Source: Purpureocillium takamizusanense (Eukaryota; Ascomycota; Sordariomycetes; Hypocreales; Ophiocordycipitaceae). From it: a stretch of 64,000 nucleotides of DNA. The position numbers and the translations under genes were made by a program. Where the stretch lies: NCBI RefSeq assembly GCF_022605165.1, contig NC_063075.1:1302001-1366000 (forward strand), read 5' to 3'. This document shows positions 10,720 through 23,004 of this stretch, one piece after another (within the stretch, counting starts at the first letter, position 1; the number at the start of each line of letters is the position of its first letter). The notes below the pieces were generated by a model. It searched no databases. It was not told the origin of the DNA and saw nothing but the letters and a program-made list of their open reading frames with translations.

Positions 10720-12056
10720 AGCAGAAACGGCGTTCCATGCGGTGATGTGCTTGACGGTGTATTCTAAGGGCGGAGTCTTGACGTCTTGTCTGGTTGGATG
10801 TGCGGGGGAGGCAACGGAAAACGAAAGAAGGATGACGGCGTTGAAGCATCAGAAGGATGGAACGTGGCGCATTGCTCTTATTTTTCTGTCTTCTTTGTCC
10901 AGCATTCGTGGGTCTGGGCCTGGGAAGACTCATTGTGTCCCTACCGTCGACCGAGAGCCCGACTTCCCCGCCCGCTCCCTCCTCTGGACCTCTTTTTTCT
11001 AAGTACTCATTCTGCACCCGGTCCTCGTGGACAACAGTGCGTGAGGAACCATGATCAAACGGTGGTCGCGCGGGCGTGCTGCTGGACACGACGATCTGGT
11101 TGACAACCGCAGCCTCTTCTTTGCTATTCTCTTGGGCGCTGCGCTGTTTTTTTGTCGCGTTGCGGGAGCATATTCGGTGTACATCAGGGACCAACGAGGT
11201 CAAATTCAAGGCGGGAACTCTTGTCAGCATCCCATCTCCACACATGCCAGTGTACCAAAGAAGAGAAGGGGGGCTTGCCTGCCGCGATTTCGTGTCAAAC
11301 CGCCGCGCCTCGTGCATGCCCATACATACATACGTACATACATGCATACATACATGCATACGTACCCGTGAGCCCGAGGTGGGAGTCACAACCCTTGCGT
11401 CGCCGTGGTTCTCCTCTCCCTTGGCCCCCAATCCACCCCTACCCTGCCGCACGCTCTCTATCTGGGGCACGCAGGGAGAGCTGCACCATGGGTCCAGTGC
11501 AGCTCGACAGGGAAAGGTGGGGAGGAAAGGGGAGAGAGAGGGGACTTGGAGACCTCATTTTCACCTCGGACGTACATACACACGGAGGATGAGGAGCAGT
11601 ATGCCATGCATACATGCATGATACGTAGACAAGGAACGTGTCGACCTGCAGACGTTGCCCAACACTCTTGCACTTATCAAACCCAATGTGTCCATTCGCT
11701 GGCCGTGATGGCTGCTCGTGCCCTATATGCCCGGCAGCAGTAAAAGATACTATATGCAGTGGCGCCATATCCAAAATGCAAACTTTGTCCCACATCTGCG
11801 ACAAGCAGGTGCAGCTCGGGCGTGCGGTGCCGAGTATGGTATGGCCGTCGCCTCCGTCTTCATATACACACACCGCTTGGGCCGGTGTCCCTGTGTCTCG
11901 CGATGATATCCCAGTCGTCGCGGCTATGCTCTCATTACCAATGTTGTTGAAAATCCGTCACTCCAGCTCATTCTCGTGGCTGCCCAGCCTGGTTGATTTC
12001 GGTGCTTTCTACATCCAGCGACAGACCGTGCTGATGGTCCTCCTGTCCCAGGTCCG
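10720..12056. other. convergent spacer, AP-1 3' end / YANK kinase 3' end
   Basis: About 1.3 kb between two convergent genes, presumably both 3' UTRs. A CATA/TACG-type tetranucleotide tract lies at 11321-11373. No coding signal was recognised. Confidence 0.5.
11321..11373. repeat. degenerate (TACA/TGCA) tetranucleotide tract
   Basis: About 50 bp of alternating CATACATA, CGTA and TGCATACA units. It is a simple-sequence tract without coding context, in the AP-1/kinase spacer. Confidence 0.8.
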
Positions 12057-14221
12057 CTAGCTGATGACGACTCTCGCACCCTCCTTGCCGAGAACGCCCC
12101 GCTCTTTGGGTTTCGGACTGTTGTTGCGCCCCTTTTTGCTCTTCAAGAATCCAAACATGCCCCCAGAGCCTTCGTTCTTGGGATCAGCCGCAGTGGCAGC
12201 GTCGGTTGGTAGAGTGGCATCCTGACGTGCTAGCTCTGACCAGCTGCCGCCGCCATCCAGAGTTACCTGGACGCCGCCTGTTGGGCTCGTAATGCGGTTG
12301 CTGGTAGGTGGCAGCTGGCGCGACAGATACTGGCTCTGATACTGCGGGGGCGGCGGGGCAGGCCTGGACGGTCGGCTCTTGTTGCTGCTGTCGATGTTGG
12401 AGCCGCGATCCAACGGCGGGGACTGGAAGGTCTGGTTCCCGTCGCTCCTCGCGGGTATAGGGGTTGCCGTGTCGGTTGTTAGCGCCTGTGGTCCATTGTT
12501 GACGGTATCAGTCTGACCAGGGCTCGGCGTGAGGCCTTGAGTAGCCTCCGTGATCCTGGAAGACGAGTCAGCCAGAGCCCCGAAGCGGTCTGAGCTAGTG
12601 ACGTACTTTTTGTACGCGGCAACAGTGTAATCGAATGGCCGGAAGTCCTTCTCAATCATCCGATATAGCTCGTCCTCTCGAATTTCCTGATCTGTCGCAT
12701 CCTCTTTTAAGCGCTCGCGAGGTTTTTGTCTCCGAGCGCGAGCCTCAAGGGGAGCTTCCTCCAGCAATAGTTCTTCCAGGTCGTAAGTCGCATCAAAATT
12801 GGTCTTATCAGACGAGGGGACGAAGATCGGCTCGAAACGTTTTTGCTCCAACAGATCGAAGTCGAATTCCTTGAAGAAGTCATTGTAGATGAAACTTTCC
12901 CACGTAGATCCCAGTCGGGTCTGCGGATTGGGGTCTAGGGCGGCGCGGATGGCGTATAGGCAAGTCAGCGAGACTGGGGGTTGCGTGACCGGGTACTTGG
13001 GGAACGTCGTCAAGATCTGCTGGCTCAACGTTGACTCGCTGTTGCCGTCGAATGGACGCTGCATACAATTAGCACCAAAAGTCCATCATACTGCCCAGCA
13101 GAAATAGGCTGGATAGTGCACTGCCGCGAGCACCCCGAGCCGCTCTGACGCACCTTGTTGTAAATACACTCGTAGAACAGGACGCCGAGAGACCACCAGT
13201 CTGCTCGGACATCATATCCTTTCCCTGAGTACACTTCCGGAGCCAGGTATGCCAAGGTGCCGGACTTGCTGGTAAGAATCCTGCCCGGGATAATATCGGA
13301 TGCGACATTCTGCGGACATTAGAGGAGGCGAAATTAGAGGGGCGGGGGGCCTAAGGCACTCACAAAGTCCGTCAAGTGGACATGACCGTCTGCGTCGAGC
13401 AGAACATTGTCGGGCTTGACATCGCGATGAATGATGCCTTGACCGTGAATGTACCGCAAGGCGCAGCCGAGCTCGGCGATCCAGAAGCGCACAGCCTCTT
13501 CTGTGAAGGTCTTCCTCGATATGTGGAATCGGAGATCGCCGCCACTCATGAGATCAACCACCAGGTACCTGTAACACAAGTTTCAGCCATCGCTAATGTC
13601 GACGTCGCTCGAAGGAGCGGGAGCGGGAGAGGCGCACATGTACTCGATATCCTGGAAACTGTACCGCAAGTTGCAAATGAAAGGGTGATTTACGTGCTCA
13701 AGCATCCGTCGTTCGCGGATGATGTTGCGCACGCTCTCGGATTTGACGACTGTTTTGCCTCGCATCAGCACTGCATATCCTCGGCAGGAACCTCGTACAC
13801 CGAGGAGCACGCGGCCCGCTGCCCTAGTGCGCCGTGTCCAGAGAGGCAAGGCATACCTTCATCTTTGCGGATGTACTTGAGCGCGAAGGACAAGTTGGTG
13901 TCCTTGCGCTCGACAATGCGTACTTTGCCAAAAGCCCCGCGACCGACGACTCTCAAGAGGCGGAAGTGATTGAGGTTTACTGGACGAAGAGCCCACGATT
14001 AGCACTCTTGTCGTGTCGCACGGCCCGTTCAGAGGTGGGGCCCGAGGGAAGGGGACGAAGGCTCGCGACAAATGCACGTGCGGGTTTATCGTGAAGTTGG
14101 CGAAGATGTGCCTTCGCGAGTCGGCCGTCAAGGGCCAACCCAAGCCACGCGAGGCAAAGTGCATGAGGTTAAACGTACCTTCACCAGTGAGGTCGACGGG
14201 CTTTCCTTGGCCGTTGCCCAT
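12057..14221 (-). CDS. AGC-family serine/threonine kinase, YANK (STK32) type
   Basis: Six exons: 14221-14179, 13979-13857, 13749-13638, 13568-13364, 13309-13154 and 13058-12057, giving 546 residues. If the intron-like 51-nt stretch 12606-12556 (GTACGT...CTTCCAG) is also removed, the product is 529. The N-terminus MGNGQGKP carries a glycine at position 2, suitable for myristoylation. Kinase motifs: GRGAFG (27-32), ALKYIRK lysine, HRDVKPDN (140-147), DFN in place of DFG (160-162), and APEVYS. DFN and the MGN start are hallmarks of YANK/STK32 kinases. The C-terminal third is Pro/Ser-rich and ends in KSKKGRNN and a basic tail. Substrates are unknown. The ATG was chosen because the upstream frame lacks another ATG and the MGN start is conserved. 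Confidence 0.9.
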
Positions 14222-17200
14222 GATACCGACGGCAAGAGTCGCTGGGCGAAATGGGGGGAGTTTATCGCGGACAGAGGCCAAGAAGCATGCTGGTCGACGA
14301 GCCGGGTGGGTTGGCGGGGTGCTTCGCTTTTTACAGAAGGCGCCGGGAGTGCAATCCGTTCCCTATCGTGTCCCAAGCCGGGAGGCGCTCGCGGGGTGCG
14401 TGAACGGCGTACGGGGGTGGTCTAGAGGCAGCACGCTGGAGTTCCACGACGTCGCTGACGGTGCGAGAGGGGCTGGAGGCCCGGGCAGGAGGTCGAATCC
14501 GGACGAGTGATCCTCGGCGACGGACGCAGCGCAATTGCGCAGCGAGTCAAGAACCTGAGGCCACGGATGGCCGTCGAGCGGAATGGACTCGACACGAGAG
14601 GCGGAGCGGCGTGAGCGGAGGGACGGCGGAGGGTGGCAAGTCGTGCGAAGACGGGCGCGGGATGAGGTGGAGGTGGAGGATAATGACGATGCTGGCGTGC
14701 AGTGAGAAAGGACGGTAGGCTGGCGATTAGCGACCTTGGCAGGGTCAGGTTGATGTAGGTGGTAGTACCAATTTACTTGGTGGACGACGCAGTCGCTCCA
14801 GCCAAGGAAGGAAATTTAGTGCTCGAAGGGAAACGGGGCCAGCTAGAGGCAAAGTCGAAGGGGAAACGACCAGAGTTGATGAGGCCGGGTCCGGGACTGG
14901 GAGATTTGCCGTGCAGGGCCCTGAGGGACACTGAGATGGGGAGAGGGCAACAGGGGAGGGGGGGGGGGGCGGCCAGTGGATGAGACGGACGGGGTGGCTC
15001 GTGTCAGTCAGTAGTTACTAAGTCAGTGCCCGGAGGGTGGGCAGACGGGCGCGGGCTACTGCTGGTGGCTGCTGCTGCTGCTGCTGCTGCGTTGTAGTCG
15101 TCGTCTGCGTTTTGTGCTGTTTACCTCCGACTGTCGGCGACGCAGGGAGGAAGAGACGAGGCGCAGATGCAGGAGTCAGGACGCAAGATTCAGGCCCGGT
15201 CGGCTGGCGAATGCAGGCGGCGGGCGTTGGGGGAAGTTGGGTGCGAGCGACTGCGTGACGGGACGGGGATGGGATCCATCCATACCCAGGGCAGACGGGC
15301 GAGGCAACTCAATTATCAACGAAAAGGCGACCCTGCTAACGGTACCTAAGGTAGGTACGAAGGCAGGTACACGAAGTATCAAGGTACCTGATGTAGGCAG
15401 AAAGGCCCTGGATAACGGTGGATTGGAGACGACGAGGCCGACGAACCTGGCTGGGTTGGACGGGTGCGGGAGAGGTAAGGAAGGTCCTGACGGCACCGAG
15501 AACCAGGGGCAGCCTGGAGGTGTTTGTTCATTGAGGTCGGCACGTTGCAGGTCGTCTCGCATTCCCCTTCCTTACCTTACGAGAGAGCCTAGGAGGTAGA
15601 GAGGTACGGGTGAAGACGCACGCGGTGGGCGGGTGATTGAGGTGAAGGCCAGGTGCCGCCCAAGTGGCGGGCCATGGCAGGCGGTAATTGTAAGGGCGGG
15701 CTCATTCATGGGCTGCCGTCAGGGCACACTCCCCCAACATGTATCTTCCTTCCCCTCTGTAAGGTTCCAGGTTCCTCCGTTCCCTCTGCCCAGACAGTGT
15801 TAGCGACCGCTGTTGGCAGTTCCGTCTCCAGCAGGCGTCATCCAGTCCCAACCAATCCACCTCACTCGCCCAGTGGAGCTGCAGCGTCTCGCTGGGCCCG
15901 TCCGTCTCCTGTCACTCACAGGGAGGTTCTGCCATTGAGGTTGCCCGCGCACGCAGAGCCATGCATGTCGTGCCTGACGACCTACGTGTGGCGGCGGCCG
16001 CTGCACGTAGGCCACCTACCGTAGGTAGGCATAGGGGCCACCGCCCACCCCTCCCCGCTCGCTGGCGTCGGCGCATCGCATCGCATCCACCACGCTCACA
16101 TGCATCTCATTCGCCCGGTGCGTGGCTCGCCGCCCGTCCCTCGTGGGCAGCTGCACCGAACGCCGGCGCCCCATCTCGACGTCGACTGGAACCCGGGAAG
16201 CCACTTCCAGCACCACCTCCACCACCACCACGCACCCACCCATGCTCGCCACGAATGCACGCAAACCCTCCTGGCGGCGCCAGGCGGCCAGGCCAGGGAC
16301 CCCCCCCAGGACCCCCCCCCCATGCCCCCTTCCCCCCCCGCTGGGCCAGCCACTGCGCGCTTTGCCTGGCCCTCTTGCTTGCCAAGCTTGCCTTGGAAAA
16401 CGCCGCCCGGACAGGGACCCACGCTCCCACGCGAGAGGGGCGTGGCCCACCATTTTGGCTGCTCTCCTGTGGGTGGTGTCGCCGCCCGATGCGCTGAGTG
16501 AGTGTGTTAGCGTGGTGGGAATCTCACAAGCGTCGGTTGCGCGATCCAGCCTGCCATGGGGTGGCCATCCGCCAGCTTTCCCATCTTCTCCAACAACCCG
16601 TTGCCGTTGGCCCCATGGTCGTACCATGGCAAAACCCTATCTCCAGCGACCAGCCAGCCAGTGCAAGTCGTTGGTCCCGCGATCTGTACCCTTCGCGTTG
16701 ACAGCCGACCTCACGTGGCAAGCCCTCCATGTTGGTTCTGACAATTCACACGTATGTACGAAGTACAGTAGTGTAGCTACGAGTAATGACGATGCTCCGG
16801 TTCGAGAGCGAGGAGACGGTTCACTCCGTGACTTGCAGTGCCCCAACGCCGTTTCGCTTCCATCCTGGAGTCCCGTTAAGCAACTAGGCAAACGCGGCCC
16901 ATGTGTCCTGCTTATACAAAGTAGATCTGCGTCATGGTTGTAGCCGGCTCCAAGCCAGTGATAAGGTCTTGACCAGACCGTGAGAATAGACCCATTACTC
17001 AAGCGTCAGCGGCGTGTCTGTCTGGTCGGTCCGGCACATGACGCCAGGCAATCGCTCGAGTTTGCCGCAACATCGACTCGTGGCATATCTCACCAGACCG
17101 CCAACTCGCGGGCCCGCCCACCATTCCAAACACCGCAACAGGTCCTCATTTTTGCGGCGACAAACTGATCCGTGATGCTAGTGCTCAGCACTTGTCTCGT

Positions 17201-20155
17201 CCGGCCTGCCGGAGCAGCGGGCATGTGTGGAGTAATGGGCTTCGGCGTGGCCGGAGCGGTCTGGGCGGTGGCTTGGCCCAGGGATCCAGTCAAGACGGCG
17301 GATGTGGAGATGACGGCAAACACGCGCTACAAGCGCAAACGTCCCGAAACCGCAGAGTCAGACAAGTTCACCTTGCTTTTAGACTGGCGGTTGGCTCCCG
17401 AGGTTCGTCAGCGCCCCTTGACCTGGTCGTCGTGCTTAGTCGTCATGTCGTCTCGAAGCGATACTGCTTCATCTAATCAATGTTCGGCTGCGAGCACCCA
17501 GTGTACAGCTAGCCCCGTACCGCACCGCAAGCCATAGGCTTGTCCTGTTTGGTGACCCCCGTCGTCCCTACAACCCCTAGATATGCGGCCGAAGCTGGCA
17601 TCTGTTTCTTCTGCGGTCAGCGTCCAGCGTCAGCTGGGCTCACTGACATGCGGCACTGATATGGCTGGCGATCGTTCTTGTCAGCACCGATGCTGTCCTC
17701 CTTGTCTGTGGCTGGATGTCATCCTTCTTGCGCCAAAGCTATGGTCAGCCGCCGGTTGTCGGGATCCGAGGGAGGGAGGGCTGTAGACGGCTTTGGCTCG
17801 TTCAACACCACGAACTTGGATTAGCAATCAGTCTGGAGGCCGTGTCGCGGGCAGACATAGACCAGAAGCTCAGCCGTCGATCCGGGGTCAGTCAGGTGTC
17901 TGCCACACAGGTACGAAGTACGACATCGAGTGCCCAGTACTGCAGAGGCCCTCCATCCGTGGTCCGTTCATAAGCTCGAACCGCAACTATGGTTCGTGGC
18001 GTATAACTCGTCCGCTGTGTATTCGTCCTGTGCCGCAACCTGGCCCGAGCTTGCGACAACAGGCGCCTGTTCACCTCAAGTTTGGTTGCCGGCGCAGTGC
18101 CGTTGACGCCGCTATCATCGTCGTCGTCGTCGGCGGCGGCGGTGGCGGCGTCGTGCTCATGAGATGGCCTGTTTCCATGTCGTCGACTTGTCGAGTAACA
18201 CAACGTAGCCCCCCTGTGGTCTGCCCCAGGCGTGGCTATCGAGGCCTGAAGCCACAGCTAGTGAGCGTCCTCGGCCGGGTCAGACGTCCAGGCTGAGAAG
18301 CAATCCCTGCTGACCCACGTGTCGCGCCGATCCCCGTTGGCCATGGCACGACACCAATGAAAGCCCCCTCAACAAGCCCCTCATCCCTCCAGGCGCCTTG
18401 AGGTACGTCTTGGGATGACGAGCGTGCGTGTTGGATGGACATTGGCGCTCTCGCCACTCCGCGCCCCCAGTCCCCCGCTGTCGAGGAGTCCCTGCTCTCC
18501 CCCTGTCCATGGACCAGATTGCTGCATCACGAGGCTTGTCTCAGCGCCCCGCTGGCGGGCCATTGTCACCAAGGGACGTTGTCGGCGCCGAATTGCGCCC
18601 TGTTGCTCTAGCCGGACCACTCTCCAAGGGCACGATGCACACGGGGACCAGCATGTGCTGCGTTGCCGTCCGATTTTGAATGAGCCTGCGCCAGGTTCTG
18701 CGGGCTCACCTGCGACGGTGTCGTTGCTCATGAATTGGCGCGAAGCCCCTTTCTCCCAACTTGGCTCAGGCTGGATGGATGGTGGACTGCCTGGTCGCCG
18801 CAGCCCACAGCGTTTTGGGACATGGACACGGCATCGTGGCCCGTGGCCCGTGGCCCGAAGCCCACTTGCCTTGCTTGGTGGCAGGCTGGCAGCTCTTTCC
18901 TTCTTGCGCGGCGTCTTACATCTCACGAGGTTGCACGTAGTTACCTACCAAGGTACCGTCCACTGCTGTTCAATGCCGATGTCCAATTGGCCAGTGAGGC
19001 AGTTAGCGATGGAGGAAGGTGCGTCGGGAGCTTCGAGCCAATGAGTAGGTACCTCGCAGGCAAGCCTTATTACGCCTCCTCTCTGTGAGCGCCATGAGTG
19101 AGGCGCCAGGACCCGCGCCACTGTGAATGCATTGGAGTGGCCGCCGCCGGTGGCGCCCCGGCAGCTGTTTCGATGCCCTTTTGCCCCGTTGGCTCACTCC
19201 CACCACTTCGTCGTCTTCCATAGCTTCCAGTTACTAGTCGGTGTGCAATGATGCCGCACGGCTTCCAGAGCTTCCAGAACCGTGGCGCCGTCCGCCGTCA
19301 GCCATCCGCCACCTGCATCCAGTAAGTATTATTGCTTCCTGCACCCAACCACCGCACTGCCGGAACTTCCATCGCGCTGCCCTACCGCGACACATCACCA
19401 ACCAACAACGGTCCTCGCCGCAATGGTTCCAGAACGCACGCGACGACGTCGTCAATGCTTGAATTGCCCTGCGACGACCGAGATACGGGCCCGTCGCGGA
19501 TACGCGGGGCGGGGCTGTCTGAGCGCCCTGCCAACGTGTCATCGGCCCGCCCACGGAACGTCGAAAGTTTAAATCGTCGTTGTCTCTCTACTAAGTTACT
19601 ACGTGTGAATGCGGCAAACGTGGTACAGCACGGAGCAGCTGCGACTCCGGGCACATGTGAAGGCCACCGAGGTCAGTAGGGTGCACCATGCAACAAGGGT
19701 TCGAGCCCAGCTGCATCACATCAGATACAAGTTGAAGTGGCGAAGCAAAATTGCCGAATCGTTTTGCCGACAGCCAGCACTGTCGATCCCACGGGGAGAA
19801 TGCCTGAGCGACGGGCGGCAGTTGCCGCGACATACATGGGGATCGACTCTGCAAGCACATTGACATTTCACGATCCACCCGAGACATTGACGCACCAGGT
19901 CCGAATCAATAGCGTGGACTACATGACTACGTACCTCACATCAGCTCGCTATCTCGCCAATGGAGCGACCCAGCCAACAATTATCCATTGACATGATAGC
20001 GACGGCGGGGTTGCCTTGGCACCTGTGCTGGTCGAGTCTTGCGGCCGTGCACAGTGACTAGTATGCGGTCGAGATCACCATGCCCTCTCTCACCTGGGAG
20101 ACGAATTGGCTTTCAGCCTTTGCTGATTTCTGGCAAGGCTCGTTTGATTCTGCAG
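14222..20155. other. 5.9-kb gene-poor stretch upstream of the YANK kinase
   Basis: I find no coding region that can be supported. The longest frames (for example 16122-16943 +, 16016-16627 -, 18415-19044 +) overlap each other on opposite strands and have arbitrary composition. The stretch holds a (CTG)n tract at 15068-15090, a poly-G run near 14960, two copies of GTACGAAGTAC (16756-16766 and 17911-17921) and several GGTACC/TAGGTA-rich patches (15340-15400, 18930-18960). It should contain the kinase promoter at its left end and the 3' UTR of the DUF3669 gene at its right end. Confidence 0.45.
15068..15090 (+). repeat. (CTG)n trinucleotide repeat
   Basis: A run of about seven GCT/CTG units, intergenic, upstream of the kinase gene. 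Confidence 0.8.
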
Positions 20156-21583
20156 CTATTGTTTCCCGTAATTATGGTCTGCTCCTCCCATGCCCTCCTC
20201 GCTCTGGCGCCTCTTCTCCTTGCCCATGAGTCCACTAATGAACCACCGAGGCAGGTAGGGCGCCAGCTCGTTGTCATTCTGAAGGCCTTCAAAGTCGATG
20301 ATGAAGGCAGACGTGTCGAGGTATCGCTTGGCGAAGGTTTCCCAGACTTGCTTCTCGATTGTCGACCCCTGTAACGGTCTGGGGAAATACGGATCGTTGA
20401 CCCTAGCCGCCTCTATGGCCTGGACTACACCAGCCAAGTCCATGGTGATAGGCCGGACTTGGTCGAAGTCGAGCACCCAGAGATCAGTCACACGCTGGAG
20501 GAAGTCAGGGAATCCCCGCGATGACGGGCCCGTGTACTGTTGTTGCTCCGGGATGCCAGCCGCCCCTGCGACAGCAGGTCCCGGCTGGACTAGCCGGACC
20601 CTGGGCCTGGATCCTCCGAGCACAAACTCGACATCTCGCGCATCCGTCCGGGCAGACCAGTGCATGATTGCAAGAGCTTCACCCATTCTCCGAGCTATAT
20701 CAGTCGCGTTGATGTCCAAGTCCTGCATGTGATTGAGATGCAGCTTGAAATTCCTCAGAGAGAAGAAGCAGGTTTCGTTGCCCTGCATTGACCCCAGGTA
20801 GGGCCTTACCAAGCAGTCCTCATTGGCTCTACTCAATATGGCCAACTCCTGAAGATACGGGCGGCAAAACCTCTGGATGAGGGCAAATCGTGTCACCAAG
20901 GGGAGAGGAGAGATACGCTCCATGGCCAGCACAGCGCACGGCGTGTGGCATGTCTCCCCCACACCCAAGGCGAGGCGTTGATGTCGTTCCCAGAATATGA
21001 CGTCGGCCTTGGGCACGAAATAGCCACAGCTTGGTATCTGAAACCGCGAAGACCCGTGGAGGGCGAAACTCTGCGCGACCTTTGTGTGCATGCGATAGTC
21101 GTTCCATAGATCCGACCCGTCCTGATTCTTGGCCAGTTTGAACGCGTACGGCTGCCCTCGCTCGGCAAAGATGGCGCCGCAAGCACCCGCCCCAATCTTG
21201 ACGTATCCTTCCTGTCTCGGGGAGATGTTGTCGTCTGTATCGCTTGGGAAGAGCGCCGCCAAACGCGCCGTGACCCGGTCATCGATGGCGAGAAGATCTT
21301 TCAGTCTGATGGACGGCGTCACCTCTGATGTCCAACACGGATCCGGGAGGGTGCGACGGAGTAACACGGCAGCAAAGCCATCAACGTTATCCGGGCTGGT
21401 CCGTACTCGGCCACGCGCGAGACCTCGAGGCTCGAGCGCGCCAGTTTCGTCGGCCTCTTCTGCTCCGTCACCACTGCGCAGGTACCGGCTGGGATCGAAG
21501 GCATTGGGTCCGTACAGAGCATCCTCGAGGGTTCTACTCGGTACAGGCAACCAGTGCACGTGTTTCTTTCCCGACCGTACCAT
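20156..21583 (-). CDS. DUF3669-domain protein of unknown function
   Basis: A single open frame of 475 residues from ATG 21583. The C-terminal half carries the DUF3669 pattern: an internal DLWVLDFDQVRPITMDLAGV block, then DPYFPRP and a tail with LPRWFISGLM. The middle has GYVKIGAGACGAIFA followed by YAFKLAK. This is reminiscent of a kinase-type glycine loop and VAIK lysine (inference), and later AMGEALAIMHW and VLDFDQ could be taken for remote catalytic-loop and DFG counterparts. DUF3669 proteins are common in ascomycetes, often multicopy and sometimes named zinc-finger proteins without a real finger; none is seen here. The role is unknown, possibly a degenerate phosphotransferase. There is no signal peptide or membrane segment. 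Confidence 0.8.
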   Translation of the reverse strand: MVRSGKKHVHWLPVPSRTLEDALYGPNAFDPSRYLRSGDGAEEADETGALEPRGLARGRVRTSPDNVDGFAAVLLRRTLPDPCWTSEVTPSIRLKDLLAIDDRVTARLAALFPSDTDDNISPRQEGYVKIGAGACGAIFAERGQPYAFKLAKNQDGSDLWNDYRMHTKVAQSFALHGSSRFQIPSCGYFVPKADVIFWERHQRLALGVGETCHTPCAVLAMERISPLPLVTRFALIQRFCRPYLQELAILSRANEDCLVRPYLGSMQGNETCFFSLRNFKLHLNHMQDLDINATDIARRMGEALAIMHWSARTDARDVEFVLGGSRPRVRLVQPGPAVAGAAGIPEQQQYTGPSSRGFPDFLQRVTDLWVLDFDQVRPITMDLAGVVQAIEAARVNDPYFPRPLQGSTIEKQVWETFAKRYLDTSAFIIDFEGLQNDNELAPYLPRWFISGLMGKEKRRQSEEGMGGADHNYGKQ

Positions 21584-23004
21584 ATCAATCAAGGTGAGCC
21601 GCTCGAATCAAATGGCAGATCGTCCCGAACAAGAAGTTGCGTTAAGTTGGCGAGTGGTCGCGGGTTAACTCGCATGAATGTAAATGTTGGCCGATAAAGC
21701 AGGCGACCGTAGCCTCAGGGGCGGCAGAAATATATATTGAAGCCATCGCAGTCTCGGACGCAGCAGAAGACGGTCGTACTAGTCGGATAGAGTCTAAACG
21801 GCGCGGCGTGAGCAAACCTTGAGACCACGGCAATCACTCTTTCAAGAGATGTACGAAGTAAAAGCGTACGGTTTTGTCTCGTGCCCAACGAGGGCTCCTG
21901 GTACATCATCGGTGTGAAAAGGAGCGTCGCTTTTGCAGCTTGTGAGCATGCCGTGAACTTGCTTTGTTGGGTACCTACATACCTTGCTCAATGGACCACC
22001 ATCCCTTCCAGCCGCAAAAGCCAGGGGTTGACGGTGTCGTGGTGCGTCGGCGGCGTCACTGGCGGCGACGCCTCCCGATGGCGATGGTGCTGTGCGACGC
22101 TGCACATGCGCGCGCGCGCACGCGGCGCTCGGGAGGCGGCTGCCGGTCGGCCATGTGTGATTAGATGCGGTAGCACGATGACGGTTCCATATTGTTTCTG
22201 TCACTTGCGGCTTCGCAAGCCCCGCTGGTCGTGCCGCGGCCCCCAAATGTCTCAGGTTATACACATGTACAGTAAGTATGTCGGAGCATATGCCGCCTGG
22301 GACAAGCTCACGCCGCCCCTTTCCTTCATCTTGATCAATTTTCACGGACAAGGTCGGCGGTGGGTGTTGAGAAGCTCGCGGAATTCCGCTGTTCGTTGGG
22401 GAGTCGGCCATCCCTGACGCTGGGGTCATCTCGGGCGGGCCGCCCTTCGAGAAGGGGTATGCGAGGTCCGAAAGCTTAAAGGTTTGGCGTTGGTTGAGGT
22501 TGATCTCTTTCTGGAAAGCGAAGGTATATACATGTACAGATGGGAAATACTTCGTTCGTACTGTTGACCTGCAGATTGTGGCACGCACATCATGCAAATG
22601 GCGGCAACACTCTGTATGGGTTCGCTTTAAGAAGCTATACAAGAAGATCCGCCTGCCAGCGTATTTCGGTTTATTGGTTGATTTGGGTTCTTCTTCTTCT
22701 TATTTTCGAGTGTCTGGCTGTAGCCCCGAGTTGCAGTTCTGGGCGTTCGCGAATCGCGGTCTATCAGATGCGATCGCTGATGGTGGTCGTTGCGGCTGGT
22801 GGTCCATGATTCATGACGTCAACGCGGAAGGTCAGGTCCGGCGCTGTGCCTGAGCGTCATCATGACTTATAGAGCAGTGTGAAGCGCGTCGTCCATTGCT
22901 CACCACGCACTTTACTTGTCGATGTAGAATCTTTCCTCACGCCAATTGAAACCCCGAAGAAAGAAGCTATGAGATACACGAGTCACCATTCTGCCGCAGC
23001 CGCC
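21584..23004. other. 1.4-kb spacer, divergent DUF3669 / hypothetical mitochondrial protein
   Basis: A minus-strand open frame (21842-22642) begins with TTG and has no recognised similarity. A small plus ATG frame at 22540-22809 contains one apolar stretch, but nothing else supports it. TACGAAGTA occurs at 21852-21860. Confidence 0.45.

Noticed and set aside
14390..14515. tRNA-like words: TGGTCTAGAGG and GGTCGAATCC on the plus strand
   Set aside because: The T-loop lacks a base, and neither acceptor, D nor T stems pair when folded by hand. Probably chance.
17090..17323. Minus frame with signal-peptide-like start (FAVISTSAVLTGSLGQATAQ)
   Set aside because: The frame begins with GTG, no ATG or supporting upstream exon was found, and the rest is unlike a secreted protein.
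16756..17921. Two GTACGAAGTAC copies as ends of a small mobile element
   Set aside because: The interval has no terminal inverted repeats beyond the motif, no target duplication and no coding capacity.
19610..19715. GGGTTCGAGCCC resembling a tRNA B box, with TGGTACAGCACGG as possible A box
   Set aside because: Spacing is too long and no cloverleaf can be drawn.
21842..22642. 266-codon minus-strand frame
   Set aside because: Begins with TTG, no domain, no splice or promoter context. Could be reconsidered with RNA data.
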